The notes below the pieces were generated by a model that was given only the letters and a program-made list of their open reading frames with translations, was not told the DNA's origin and did not search any database. A DNA stretch of 64,000 bases, taken from NCBI GenBank assembly GCA_026129405.1, contig JAHCID010000001.1, positions 248,001 through 312,000 of the forward strand. The letters run 5' to 3'. A program made the translations under genes and the position numbers. This DNA is from a bacterium (lineage in GTDB: Bacteria; Desulfobacterota; Binatia; DP-6). Below are positions 42,551-54,038 of the stretch, one piece after another; position 1 is the stretch's first letter, and every line of letters begins with the position of its first letter.

Positions 42551-43344
42551 TGGGAGCGCCCGCCGCGGGGGAGCCGCACATCGTCGTCGAGAACCTGACC
42601 ATGGCGTTCGGCGACTTCGTCGTGATGAAGGACCTCGACTTCACGGTGAACCACGGCGACATCTTCGTCATCATGGGCGGCAGCGGCTGCGGGAAGAGCA
42701 CGCTGCTGCGCCACATGATCGGCCTCATCACGCCCGCGAAGGGCCGCATCCTGTACGGCGACGTCGACATCGACGCTGCGCCGCCCGAGGAGAAGGAACG
42801 CCTGCTGCGCCGCTTCGGCGTCCTCTACCAGAGCGGCGCGCTGTGGAGCTCCATGACGCTGATCGAGAACGTCGCCCTGCCGCTACAGGAGTTCACCGAC
42901 CTCCGCCCGGCCGACGTCGCCGAGGTCGCGTCGCTGAAGCTCGCGCTCGTCGGCCTGAAGGGCTTCGAGGAATACTACCCGTCGGAGATCAGCGGCGGCA
43001 TGCAGAAGCGCGCCGGCCTCGCCCGCGCCATGGCGCTCGATCCCGAGGTGCTCTTCTTCGACGAGCCCTCCGCCGGCCTCGATCCGATCAGCTCGAAGCT
43101 GCTCGACGACCTCATCCTCGAGCTGCGCGACAGCCTCGGCTCGACCATCGTCGTGGTGACGCACGAGCTCGCGAGCATCTTCGCCATCGGCTCCCGCGCC
43201 ATCTTCCTCGACACGGAGACGCGCACGATGACCGCGCTGGGTCCCCCGCAAGAGCTGCTGCGCAGCGGCAACGCCAACGTGAGGCGCTTCCTCACCCGCG
43301 ACGGCGAGGAGCCGGGCGGCGAGGCGGCAGAGGCGCCGCGATGA
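42550..43344 (+). CDS. mlaF: MlaF-type ABC ATPase
   Basis: 264 residues from the ATG at 42550 (TGATG overlap with mlaE). Walker A GGSGCGKST, Q-loop LYQSGALW, signature SEISGGMQKRAGLARAMALDP, Walker B EVLFFDEPSAGLDP and the switch histidine in VVTHELAS. It energises the MlaE permease. Longer frames covering this region are shadows. Confidence 0.95.
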   Translation: MGAPAAGEPHIVVENLTMAFGDFVVMKDLDFTVNHGDIFVIMGGSGCGKSTLLRHMIGLITPAKGRILYGDVDIDAAPPEEKERLLRRFGVLYQSGALWSSMTLIENVALPLQEFTDLRPADVAEVASLKLALVGLKGFEEYYPSEISGGMQKRAGLARAMALDPEVLFFDEPSAGLDPISSKLLDDLILELRDSLGSTIVVVTHELASIFAIGSRAIFLDTETRTMTALGPPQELLRSGNANVRRFLTRDGEEPGGEAAEAPR

Positions 43345-44297
43345 GCAAGAAGGCCAGCCCGACGCTCGTCGGCTCGTTCGTCCTCGGCGCCGTCGCGCTG
43401 CTCGTCGCGGGCGTCGTCGTCTTCGGCTCGGGACGGCTCTTCAAGTCGACCGTGCCGTTCGTGCTCTCCTTCAACGGCTCGGTGAACGGCCTGTCCGTCG
43501 GGGCGCCCGTGAAGTTCAAGGGCGTGGAGGTCGGCTCGGTGACCGACATCCGCCTCTCGCTGAACGCCGACGAGAACGCCGAGGGGCCGAGCACGCGCGT
43601 CCCGGTCGTGATCGAGATCGACGAGGACCGCGTGCTCGCGCGGGGCGTCCGCGTCGACATCGCCGACCGCGCGACGTTGGAGCGTCTCGTCGACGCCGGC
43701 CTGCGCGGGCAGCTGAACGCGCAGAGCTTCGTCACCGGGCTGCTGTTCGTCGAGCTGGACTTCCATCCCGACACCGCGGCCGACTTCACGCTGGGACCGG
43801 ACAGCCCCTACCTGGAGATCCCGACGATCCCGAACGTCTTCGAGCAAGCGCAGACGGCGCTCGCCGAGGTGATCAGCGACATCGAGAAGCTGAACCTCCA
43901 GCGCCTGTTCGACGCGATCGCCGAGACGGTCGAGGGCATCAAGCGGATCGTCAACGCCGACGGCGTGCAGAAGGCGGCGCAGAACCTCGACAAGACGATG
44001 GCCAACCTCGACGAGACGCTCGCGAGCGTGCGCAGGCTCTCCGACGAGCTCGGGGCCAAGGCCGGCACCCTCGGCCGCAGCGTCGAGGAGATCGCCGCGC
44101 AGACGCGCGTCACGCTGGAGACCATGGACACGTCGCTGCGCACGGTGCGCGACCTCCTCGATCCCTCCGCCCCCCTCGCCGTCCAGCTCCAGGACGCGCT
44201 CGACGAGATCAGCGGTGCGGCACGCTCGGTCCGACTCCTCGCCGGCGAGCTCGAGCGCAACCCCAGCGCCCTCATCCGGGGCAGGAAGGCGGATTGA
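43341..44297 (+). CDS. mlaD: MlaD/MCE-domain substrate-binding protein
   Basis: 318 residues with one N-terminal helix (LVGSFVLGAVALLVAGVVVFG) and an MCE domain at ~40-150 (FNGSVNGLSVGAPVKFKGVEVGSV, read in parts; GLRGQLNAQSFVTGLLFVELDFHP). A long helical region follows (~160-310), suggesting a PqiB/Mce-like needle or tunnel extension rather than the short E. coli MlaD. It is anchored in the inner membrane and carries lipid through the periplasm. ATGA overlap with mlaF. Confidence 0.93.
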   Translation: MSKKASPTLVGSFVLGAVALLVAGVVVFGSGRLFKSTVPFVLSFNGSVNGLSVGAPVKFKGVEVGSVTDIRLSLNADENAEGPSTRVPVVIEIDEDRVLARGVRVDIADRATLERLVDAGLRGQLNAQSFVTGLLFVELDFHPDTAADFTLGPDSPYLEIPTIPNVFEQAQTALAEVISDIEKLNLQRLFDAIAETVEGIKRIVNADGVQKAAQNLDKTMANLDETLASVRRLSDELGAKAGTLGRSVEEIAAQTRVTLETMDTSLRTVRDLLDPSAPLAVQLQDALDEISGAARSVRLLAGELERNPSALIRGRKAD

Positions 44298-44929
44298 TGC
44301 GGCATCTCCTCCTGGGAGCGCTCCTCGCCTGCGGGCTCGCAGGCTGCTCCATCCTCGGCCCCCCGATCTCGGACCCGTGGCACTTCTACACGCTGCGCGC
44401 CGCCGCCGAGCCGACGAGCACGTCGACGCGGCTCGCCGTCGGCCTCGGCCCCGTGCGACTGCCGACCTATCTCGACCGCGCCGAGATGGCGACGCGCGTC
44501 TCGAACGGTCAGATCGACTTCAGCCGCTCGGACCGCTGGGCCGAGCCCATCGGCGAGGGGGTGGCGCGCGTGCTGACGCTCGACCTGAGCGCCGCCCTCG
44601 GCACCGAGGACGTCGTCGCCTTTCCCTGGCCCGCCGCCAGCCGCATCGACTGGACGGTCGCCGTCGACATCGACGTCTTCGAGCGCGACACCTCCGGCAC
44701 CTTCACCGTCGACGCGCGCTGGCGCATCCGCCACGGCCAAACTCGCGAGCTGCTCCGCGCGGGCGTGAAGCTGCTGCACGAGGAGCCGCCGACGAACGAC
44801 GCCGAGGGCAGCGTCGAGGCGGCGAACCGCGCGCTCGCGGCGCTGGCCCAGGCGATCGCCGCGGACCTCGTGGCGCTCGGCAAGCCGGCGCCCTACGCGG
44901 AGCTCAGACGGCGAGAAGGCCCACGCTGA
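44297..44929 (+). CDS. PqiC-like transport-auxiliary lipoprotein
   Basis: 210 residues; ATG at 44297 overlaps the mlaD stop (TGATG). Lipobox LAGC gives lipid-modified C17. The body matches the PqiC/DUF330 pattern: HFYTLRA near the start, AVGLGPVRLPTYLDRAEMATR and WAEPIGEGVARVLTLDL. Such lipoproteins dock MCE systems to the outer membrane. This replaces the MlaA/MlaC pair of E. coli, making the operon look like a Mla/Pqi hybrid. Confidence 0.88.
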   Translation: MRHLLLGALLACGLAGCSILGPPISDPWHFYTLRAAAEPTSTSTRLAVGLGPVRLPTYLDRAEMATRVSNGQIDFSRSDRWAEPIGEGVARVLTLDLSAALGTEDVVAFPWPAASRIDWTVAVDIDVFERDTSGTFTVDARWRIRHGQTRELLRAGVKLLHEEPPTNDAEGSVEAANRALAALAQAIAADLVALGKPAPYAELRRREGPR

Positions 44930-45013
44930 GCGCAAGGGCGCGATCGACCCGTCGCATCGCATCGGCGCGCAGCGTGCCGAGTCTCCGGACGAGACGGCGG
45001 CGACCGTTCCGGA

Positions 45014-46456
45014 CTACGGCGCCGCCTCGAAGTCGCCCGGCTTCCAGCTTCCGTCGAAGGCCTCGTCCTGCGGGCCGTAGATGCGGAAGTAGGCGAACCA
45101 GCCGCGGCCCGGAGCGGTCTGGATCCAGCGGTCCTCCTTGCCGGCGGGCGCCTCGGGGCCGAACCACAGCTCGACGACGCCGTCGGCGTCGGGCGTCAGC
45201 TTCTCGACGAGCGAGCGCAGCGCCGCCTTGTCCTGCCTCGTCTGCACCTGCGAGCGGGTCTGCGAGTCGTACGCCGTCACCGACCAGAAGAGGTTCGCGG
45301 GCACCGGCGCCGGCACGCGCAGGCGGTAGTGCTTGCCGCCGTCGAGCCAGGCGCCCGTCGCGTCGCGCGCCGCGAGCCAGTAGAGCGAGCCCGCGCCCGC
45401 CGAGCGGCGGAACATCGCCGGGGACGTCAGGATCGCCTGGATGAACCAGCGATCGGCCGCCTCGAGATCGGGGCCGGACGGCGTCTCGAACGCGCCGTTG
45501 TCGGCGACGAGGCCGATCCACTCCCAACGGCGGTCGGGCCACACGATGCGATCGGGGCGCGCGCTGTCGAAGCCCGAGACCAGCATCTGGTCGCGCGCCG
45601 CGCGGGCAGCGCGACCGAGGATGCGCTGCATGCGCGCGTCGGGCTCGAACGGCTTGCCCTTCGCGAGGCCGAGCGTGCCGAGGAGGCCGTACATGCCCTC
45701 CCAGCCCACGCGGAGCGGCTCGTCCTCGATGGCCGCGTGCAGCCAGCGCCAGAAGCCGATGTTGTCCTCGACCTGGAGGCAGGTCGCGTCGACGCGGCGG
45801 TTCGTGCCGTCGATCCAGGAGAACGGCGCGTCGGCGTCGTCGAGCGGATGGACGCGCACCGTCTTCAGCGCCGCGATCGCCTTCGCCGTATCGCCGGCGA
45901 CCGGCATGGCGCGCAGCGCGACGTAGACCCGGTTCGTCGGCGAGCGCCCGACGAAGTAGCCCTCCGGTGGCGCCTCGTCCCACCCTGGCGGCACGACGAG
46001 ATGCTTGCCGCCTTTGCCCGCGTCGGGCCCGGGCAGGCCGACGTCCATGACCCACTGCTGGTCGTGATCGTCGACGACGCCGATGAACGGCCCCGGCGGC
46101 AGGTCGATCACGAGCGGCCCCGTCTTGCGGAGGTCGACTGTCCCGGCGCCGTACGGCGTGTCCGAGTTCGCCGTGAACGCGGTCTGGACGGGGCTCGCCG
46201 CGAAGAACATGAACGACGAGCCGTCGACGGCGCCGCTCGCGCGCAAGCCCGCCATGACGCCCTCCATCGACACCGTCGGGTACCAGAAGCGATACGCCGC
46301 GATCGCGCGCGCGAAGTCGGCGTCGTCGCGCGCCTGCGTGGCTGCGGGGCCCGACGGATAGCCGCGCTCGAAGTCGTAGGGGCGCGCCGGCTCCGCCGCG
46401 CGAGCGGACCACGCGAAGCCGAGCGCCAGGACGCAGACGAGGGAACGCAGGGGCAT
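45014..46456 (-). CDS. DUF1254/DUF1214 domain secreted protein
   Basis: 480 residues from the ATG at 46456, with GGAGGAG five bases upstream (inside a CCTCCGGAGG palindrome) and a signal peptide of about 19. Residues ~60-200 fit DUF1254 (YRFWYPTVSMEGVMAG, SPVQTAFTANSDTPYGAGTVDL, PPGPFIGVVDDHDQQW). Residues ~340-460 fit DUF1214 (FWSVTAYDSQTRSQVQ, WIQTAPGRGWFAYFRIYGP). These two domains commonly occur together in exported proteins without known activity. The gene converges on the pqiC-like gene. The 187-base upstream gap holds no gene. Confidence 0.9.
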   Translation of the reverse strand: MPLRSLVCVLALGFAWSARAAEPARPYDFERGYPSGPAATQARDDADFARAIAAYRFWYPTVSMEGVMAGLRASGAVDGSSFMFFAASPVQTAFTANSDTPYGAGTVDLRKTGPLVIDLPPGPFIGVVDDHDQQWVMDVGLPGPDAGKGGKHLVVPPGWDEAPPEGYFVGRSPTNRVYVALRAMPVAGDTAKAIAALKTVRVHPLDDADAPFSWIDGTNRRVDATCLQVEDNIGFWRWLHAAIEDEPLRVGWEGMYGLLGTLGLAKGKPFEPDARMQRILGRAARAARDQMLVSGFDSARPDRIVWPDRRWEWIGLVADNGAFETPSGPDLEAADRWFIQAILTSPAMFRRSAGAGSLYWLAARDATGAWLDGGKHYRLRVPAPVPANLFWSVTAYDSQTRSQVQTRQDKAALRSLVEKLTPDADGVVELWFGPEAPAGKEDRWIQTAPGRGWFAYFRIYGPQDEAFDGSWKPGDFEAAP

Positions 46457-46643
46457 GTCGACTCCTCCGGAGGTGCTCCAATGTGACGTCGCGTGGCGCT
46501 TGTCGAGCGGAGCGGGGCCGGCGTTCGTGTCCGGGTGGTCGCGGGGATCCGAGAGGATCACCTGCCGACGACGGACGGGGCGGGGTTGCTCGCGGGCGCA
46601 CGGCGCCTCGGATGGTCGCGCCGAGCCTCCCCCTCGTCGCACG

Positions 46644-47947
46644 TCACAGCCGCGCGACGTGCAGCAGGTTCGTCCCGCCCGGTGCGCCGAACGGCCAGCC
46701 GCCGACGAGCACGATCGACGCGCCCGCCGGCGCGATGCCGAGGCCGCGCACGACGGCGCGGAAGGCGGCGAGGCCCGCGCCCGCGTCGTCGGGGAACGTG
46801 GTCGTGCATGCCGTGACGCCCCAGACGAGCGCCAGGCGGCGGCGCAGCGCCTCGTCGACCGTGAGCGCGACGATGGGCACGCCGGGGCGATGGCTCGCGA
46901 CCTGCGTCGCGGTGAAGCCGGTGCGCGTGGGCACGACGATGGCCGCCGCGTCGAGGCGGGCCGCGACCTCGCAGGCCTGGCTGGCGATGAGGTCGTCGAC
47001 CGACGCGTCGGCGGGGGCGAGGCGCGGCGGCAGGATGCGCTCGGCCTCGAGCACGATCCGCCGCATCATCGCGACCGCGAGCGACGGATGCGCGCCGATG
47101 GCCGTCTCCTCGCTCAGCATGACGACGTCGGTGCCGTCGAGGACGGCGTTGGCGACGTCGGTCGCCTCGGCGCGCGTCGGCAGGCGGCTCTCGACCATCG
47201 AGCGCAGCATCTGGGTCGCGGTGATGACCGGCTTGCCGGCGCGGTTGGTCGCGGCGATGAGGCGCTTCTGCACCGTCGGCACGCGCTCGATGGGTATCTC
47301 GACGCCGAGGTCGCCGCGGGCGACCATCACGGCGTCGGCCGCCTCGACGATCTCGTCGAGGTTCTCGACCGCGTGCGCCTTCTCGATCTTCGCGACCACG
47401 GGCAGGCCGGTGGCCTTCACCGGCGCGAGGTCGCTCGCGCGGCGCACGAACGACAGCGCCACCCAGTCGACGCCCTGTTCGACGCCGAACCGCAGGTCGG
47501 CCTCGTCCTTGGGCGTGAGCGACGGCACGTCGTCGAGCCGCGACGACGGCAGGTTGATGCCCTTGCCTGCCGGGATGTCGCCCTCGGTGACCACGCGGGC
47601 CCGCCCCGGCGCAACCACCTCGAGCTGCATGACCCCATCCGCGAGCAGCACCGGGTCGCCGGGCACGACGCTCGCCGGCAGCGCGATCTCGACGACGTCG
47701 CCGGGCTCGCCGCGCACGGGGCGTCGGAGCCGCAGCTTCGGGCCGCCGAGGTCCTGGAGGATCGCGATCGGCCGCCCGGCGGCGACGCGGCGGATCGCCG
47801 CGATCGTCCGTCCGTGCTCCGCGTGCGTGCCGTGCGAGAAGTTGAGGCGGAAGGCGTCGACGCCCGCCTCGAGCAGGGCACGGATGCCGTCCTCGCCGGC
47901 CGACGCGGGGCCGAGCGTCGCGAGGATGCGCGTGCGCGGCGTCGCCG

Positions 47948-47951
<4 letters not shown>
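46644..47951 (-). CDS. pyk: Pyruvate kinase
   Basis: 435 residues. Motifs: ATLGPAS, the RLNFSHG substrate loop, LQDLGGPKLR, AKIEKAHAVENLDEI with the catalytic lysine, MVARGDLGVEIP and ITATQMLRSMVESRLPTRAEATDVANAVLDG (split here as two known signatures). It converts phosphoenolpyruvate and ADP to pyruvate and ATP. The chain is a little short for the family, mostly through a compact C-terminal domain. The GTG start at 47951 overlaps the glpD stop (GTGA), indicating a glpD-pyk operon. Confidence 0.95.
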
Positions 47952-50667
<2,716 letters not shown>

Positions 50668-50801
50668 GCCGACGCCCGCGGCAGTCGGGGCCCGTTCCAC
50701 GACGGATCGTCCCGCCATCCTTGACCTCCCCGCGCGCCGTCGAGTAAGCGCCGACGACACGCGAGAACGCTGGCCGCCGGGCGGCGCGAAGGGGGACTGC
50801 G

Positions 50802-51233
50802 ATGACGACGAGGACGCTGCGACGGGTGACCCTGGTGGCCGTGGCGCTGTGTGTGCTGGCGGCCTGTGCACCGCGCCGTCGGGAGCTCGCACAGCCGGCC
50901 GGGATCATCACCGTGCCCACGATCGTCCAGTGGGCACTCGCCGGCACCAACCCGAGCGACATCTACGGCGAGATCGAGCGCTCGGGCACCGTCTACCGCC
51001 TCACCCCCGCGCAGTCGACGAGCATGTCCGAGGCCGGCGTGCCGAACGCGCTGCTGAGCCGCCTCCAGCTGGTCTACGAGAACGCGCTCGCGAAGAACCC
51101 GTCGCTCGCCACCGACGACTCGAAGTGGCGCAAGATCGGCGACTACTGGTACGGCGGCACCCCCGTCGGCTGGCCGCGCGACTGGGTCATGGGCGCGCCG
51201 CCGATCGGCGAAGCGCTGCGCCAGATGAAGTAG
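50802..51233 (+). CDS. Small predicted lipoprotein
   Basis: 143 residues. Lipobox LAAC gives lipid-modified C22. Residues ~38-95 read TVPTIVQWALAGTNPSDIY, then a SGTVYRLT ... GVPNALLSRLQ stretch; this helical pattern (I..I..SG...LT......GV...L) occurs in other short lipoproteins with no assigned role. The C terminus is Trp/Gly-rich (DYWYGGTPVGWPRDWVMG). A TTGACC at 50721-50726 may be part of a promoter. Its stop directly abuts that of the M48 protease gene. Confidence 0.7.
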   Translation: MTTRTLRRVTLVAVALCVLAACAPRRRELAQPAGIITVPTIVQWALAGTNPSDIYGEIERSGTVYRLTPAQSTSMSEAGVPNALLSRLQLVYENALAKNPSLATDDSKWRKIGDYWYGGTPVGWPRDWVMGAPPIGEALRQMK

Positions 51234-52694
51234 TCAGCCGCGGTACGGCTCGGAGACCGCGACCTTCACGAGCGTCCCGGCCGGCAGCCGCTCGCCGGGA
51301 TCGCGGCCGTTGCGGGCCGCGGCGTCGGCGCCCTTCCAGACGCTCTTCGCGCGCGCGCTCACCTGCGCCACGGTCTCGCCGGCGCGCGCCGGGACGAGCC
51401 GCAGCCGCGTCACCCGGATGCCGGCGCGCTCCGCCGGCGTCAGCGCGCGAAACGAACCCGCGGTGCGCTCGAAGTCGCCGCGCGTGGCCGCGTAGTCGCG
51501 TCGGGTGGCGGCGCCCGCCACCTGGTAGATGGCGCCGCGGAACGCGATCAGCGTGATGTCGATCACGACCTGGGTGCCGTCCTCCGCCTGCGTCAGCCCG
51601 ACCACGTGCAGGGCCGGCAACCCGTCGATCGTGGTGCGCGTGATGCCGCCGGGCGTGCCGACCTGGGCGCGGACGCCCGGCTCGAGCGCCGCGGCGGGAT
51701 CGTCGCCCTGTCCCGCACCGGCGAGCACGAGCGCCGCCTGCGTGCCCCGCGGCGGACGGGCGCCGATGCTCGTCGGGGCGTTCTCCAGCTCCCAGCCCTG
51801 CGGGAAGGTGAGGGCGAAGCCCAGCAGCGGGTGCAGGACGCGGCTGCCGTCGATCACGCCCTGGGCCGGATCGTCCCCGATCACGAGCCCGTCGAGCCGG
51901 CGCAGGAAATCGGCCGGCGTCGCCGCGACCGGATCCGGCGCGGCGCGCGTGAGTCGCGTCGCCTCGGCGGCGGCCTCCTGCTCGCGGCGCGGCAGGGGCG
52001 GATGGGTGGTGAACCAGTCGGGACGACGGTCGTCGCCGCGCCGCTCGTCGTCCTGCGTGAGCGCCGCGAGCGCACGCACGAGCGCCGCGGGGTCGTAGCC
52101 GGCGTCCGCCGCCATCGCCGCACCGACGCGGTCGGCCTCGAGCTCCTGGGCGCGGCCGTAGGGCGCCAGCATGGCTTCGTTGGCCGCGAGCCCCGCCCCG
52201 GCGACGAGGTTGCCGAGCTGCGGGCTCACGAGACCCGTGACCGCGGCCCCAAGGCCGGTGACGACCCCGAGCGGCGCAGCACGCGACACCCGCTGCACCG
52301 CGTGCTTGGCCGCGATGTGCGCGATCTCGTGCCCGAGGACGCCGGCCAGCTCGTCCTCGCTCTCGAGCAACGCCAGCATGCCGCGCGACACGTAGACGGT
52401 GCCGCCCGGCAGCGCGAAGGCGTTGGGCTCGTCGCTGTCGACGATCTGGAAGACGTAGGTGACGTCACGCCGCGGCGAGCGCGCCGCGACCCGCGCCCCG
52501 ACCTGCGCGACGTACGCGGTCAACTGCGGGTCGCGGACGATGCCCATCGACTCCGCGACGATCTGCGCCTGCTCCTGCCCGATCTCCTTCTCGCGCGACG
52601 CCGAGATGAGCGTCACCTCGGGCCGCCGCGTGACGGGGTTGACGGCGCACGCGACGGCGGACGCCAGGACGAAGAGGAAGAGGAGCGCGCGCAT
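51234..52694 (-). CDS. M48 family zinc metalloprotease (lipoprotein-like)
   Basis: 486 residues. Signal region ending ASAVAC (possible lipid-modified C16, weak lipobox). The M48 domain has NAFALPGGTVYVSRGMLALL, the zinc site HEIAH (H122, E123, H126) and the third ligand in AQELEADRVG. After the catalytic domain comes a beta-rich region (~270-400) and a C-terminal LysM-like stretch (RLVPARAGETVAQVSARAKS). The architecture is that of periplasmic BepA/YfgC- or LoiP-like quality-control proteases. Confidence 0.9.
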   Translation of the reverse strand: MRALLFLFVLASAVACAVNPVTRRPEVTLISASREKEIGQEQAQIVAESMGIVRDPQLTAYVAQVGARVAARSPRRDVTYVFQIVDSDEPNAFALPGGTVYVSRGMLALLESEDELAGVLGHEIAHIAAKHAVQRVSRAAPLGVVTGLGAAVTGLVSPQLGNLVAGAGLAANEAMLAPYGRAQELEADRVGAAMAADAGYDPAALVRALAALTQDDERRGDDRRPDWFTTHPPLPRREQEAAAEATRLTRAAPDPVAATPADFLRRLDGLVIGDDPAQGVIDGSRVLHPLLGFALTFPQGWELENAPTSIGARPPRGTQAALVLAGAGQGDDPAAALEPGVRAQVGTPGGITRTTIDGLPALHVVGLTQAEDGTQVVIDITLIAFRGAIYQVAGAATRRDYAATRGDFERTAGSFRALTPAERAGIRVTRLRLVPARAGETVAQVSARAKSVWKGADAAARNGRDPGERLPAGTLVKVAVSEPYRG

Positions 52695-52742
52695 CGCCGT
52701 CGAAGGTGCCGCGCCGATCCGATCACGGCAATGCGGGCGGCG

Positions 52743-53033
52743 TCAGGCGCGACGGTAGCGTCGCTCGAGATAGGCGACCGGACTGGGCGGACGACGCTCC
52801 GCCGGCGGCGCGTCGGTGATCCGCAGGGCGCGCCGCACGGCGCTCGGATCGAGCCGCACGTGCATGCAGATCGCCTCGAACGTGAATGGCCACCAGCGAG
52901 GCCCGCCGCGGAACCATCCTTCGATCTCCGCCAGCGTCGGGTCGCGCCGGCTGCGAACCGCACGCCGCGCCCGCTCGAGATCCGCCAGCGCCTGATCGAG
53001 GACCGCCCAGGCGAGGCGCAAAGACGGCGTCAT
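52743..53033 (-). CDS. Small protein, paralog A of a divergent pair
   Basis: 96 residues from the ATG at 53033; the open frame continues upstream and a longer product cannot be excluded. Pattern: RLAWAVLDQALADLERARR, then WFRGG, WWPFTFEAICMHVRLDP and VRRALRIT. The second half looks like a helix-turn-helix-sized unit. It is clearly related to the divergent gene at 53300-53761. I know of no function for this family; similar short proteins of unknown role occur in deltaproteobacterial genomes as far as I recall. No good Shine-Dalgarno sequence. Confidence 0.6.
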   Translation of the reverse strand: MTPSLRLAWAVLDQALADLERARRAVRSRRDPTLAEIEGWFRGGPRWWPFTFEAICMHVRLDPSAVRRALRITDAPPAERRPPSPVAYLERRYRRA

Positions 53034-53299
53034 CGGCTGCTTCGCGAACGACAGGGTCGGTGCCGGCGCGCCGCCCCATTCCCAGGGCGCCCCGCCGTCA
53101 CGCGCCCCACCCGGGAGTCCGGCGAAGGCCCTCGGCCTCGCTACCGCTTCGGTTCGCACGCCTGCACCTCGTAGCAGCCGTCGGTCGCGGCACGGTGAAG
53201 GCCAGGTGACGATCCGCGCAGCGCGAGGTGCGGAGCGCGATCGAGCAGCGGTCACGCGCGCTTCACCCGCCCGGTACACAGCGACGCTATGGCCCTCGC

Positions 53300-53761
53300 A
53301 TGCAGGAGGCAGCGTCGACCCCGGCGGCCGCAACCGAGGCCAGGGCACCAGAGGCACCCGACCCGATCGCCCGTCTGCTGGAAGCGCGCCATGCCGAGCC
53401 CGCCCGCCGGCTCGCGGCCGCCGTCGTCCTTCAAGCGCTCGACGACCTCGCCCTCGGTCGCCGGCGCGGCACGACGCGCCTCGCCGAGCCGCGCGCGATC
53501 CGGCAGCACGGCGTCGTGCGGCGGGCCGCAGCATGGTTCGCGTCCGACGCGCGCGACTGGCCCTTCGCCTTCGTCTCCCTCTGCGATGCGCTCGAGCTGG
53601 ATCCGGTGCGCATCCGTCGTCTCCTCGGCATCACGCCGCTGCGCGAGGGGGGCACGCGTTGGAGCTCGCCGCCGGAGGGCGGCCGGCCGGGGACGGCCGC
53701 GCCCGTGGCACAGGGCCGGGCCCGCCGCGGCGCACTGCACGTCGTGCTGCGTGACCGCTGA
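53300..53761 (+). CDS. Small protein, paralog B of a divergent pair
   Basis: 153 residues from the ATG at 53300. Residues ~40-110 match paralog A: RLAAAVVLQALDDLALGRR, AAAWFASDARDWPFAFVSLC, DALELDPVRIRRLLGIT. The N-terminal 35 residues and the C-terminal ~45 are low-complexity and Ala/Gly/Arg-rich. The LDPxx(V/I)RRxL end could be a DNA-recognition helix, but this is a guess. The 266 bases between the two genes hold no other gene; they probably contain both promoters. A hairpin and an 82-base inverted-repeat element follow immediately downstream. Confidence 0.6.
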   Translation: MQEAASTPAAATEARAPEAPDPIARLLEARHAEPARRLAAAVVLQALDDLALGRRRGTTRLAEPRAIRQHGVVRRAAAWFASDARDWPFAFVSLCDALELDPVRIRRLLGITPLREGGTRWSSPPEGGRPGTAAPVAQGRARRGALHVVLRDR

Positions 53762-53764
53762 TTG

Positions 53765-53784
53765 CACCTCGCGCGAGCGAGGTG
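53765..53784 (+). terminator. Hairpin directly after paralog B
   Basis: CACCTCGC-GCGA-GCGAGGTG is a perfect eight-pair hairpin with a four-base loop starting three bases after the stop codon. It is followed by a G run rather than T, so terminator function is likely from position but not certain. Confidence 0.5.
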
Positions 53785-53787
53785 GGG

Positions 53788-53869
53788 GGCGCAGGGGCCG
53801 GCTACAGGTTCCTCCGGGGTCTCAAGCGGGGCGATTTGGCGACTTGGTATGCGTGCCGGCCCCTGCGCC
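53788..53869. repeat. 82-base element with perfect 15-bp inverted ends
   Basis: GGCGCAGGGGCCGGC at 53788-53802 is repeated in inverted orientation as GCCGGCCCCTGCGCC at 53855-53869, with 52 bases between. The interior holds a GGCGATTTGGCGA direct repeat. It lies between paralog B and phoD, 169 bases before the phoD start. As RNA it would fold into a long stem carrying a 52-base apical domain; as DNA it resembles a miniature inverted-repeat or REP-like element. No target duplication is apparent at the borders. Confidence 0.55.
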
Positions 53870-54038
53870 ACGAGCTTCCTAGCAGCTCCCGCGCGCGGCC
53901 GGGGTGACCGCTCGGTGACGAGTGCAAGGCAGGCGCGCGACGGTGAAGCTTCCATTACCCGGCCACGGTTCCTTGACCGCTGTCGCAGCGGCGTGGTCGT
54001 CCAGCCTGCGACACGTCCGCCACCCGCGAGGTCTCCAC

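Noticed and set aside
46464-46473. CCTCCGGAGG palindrome upstream of the DUF1254 gene
   Set aside because: It is explained by the Shine-Dalgarno sequence and its chance complement; 10 bases is unremarkable at this GC content.
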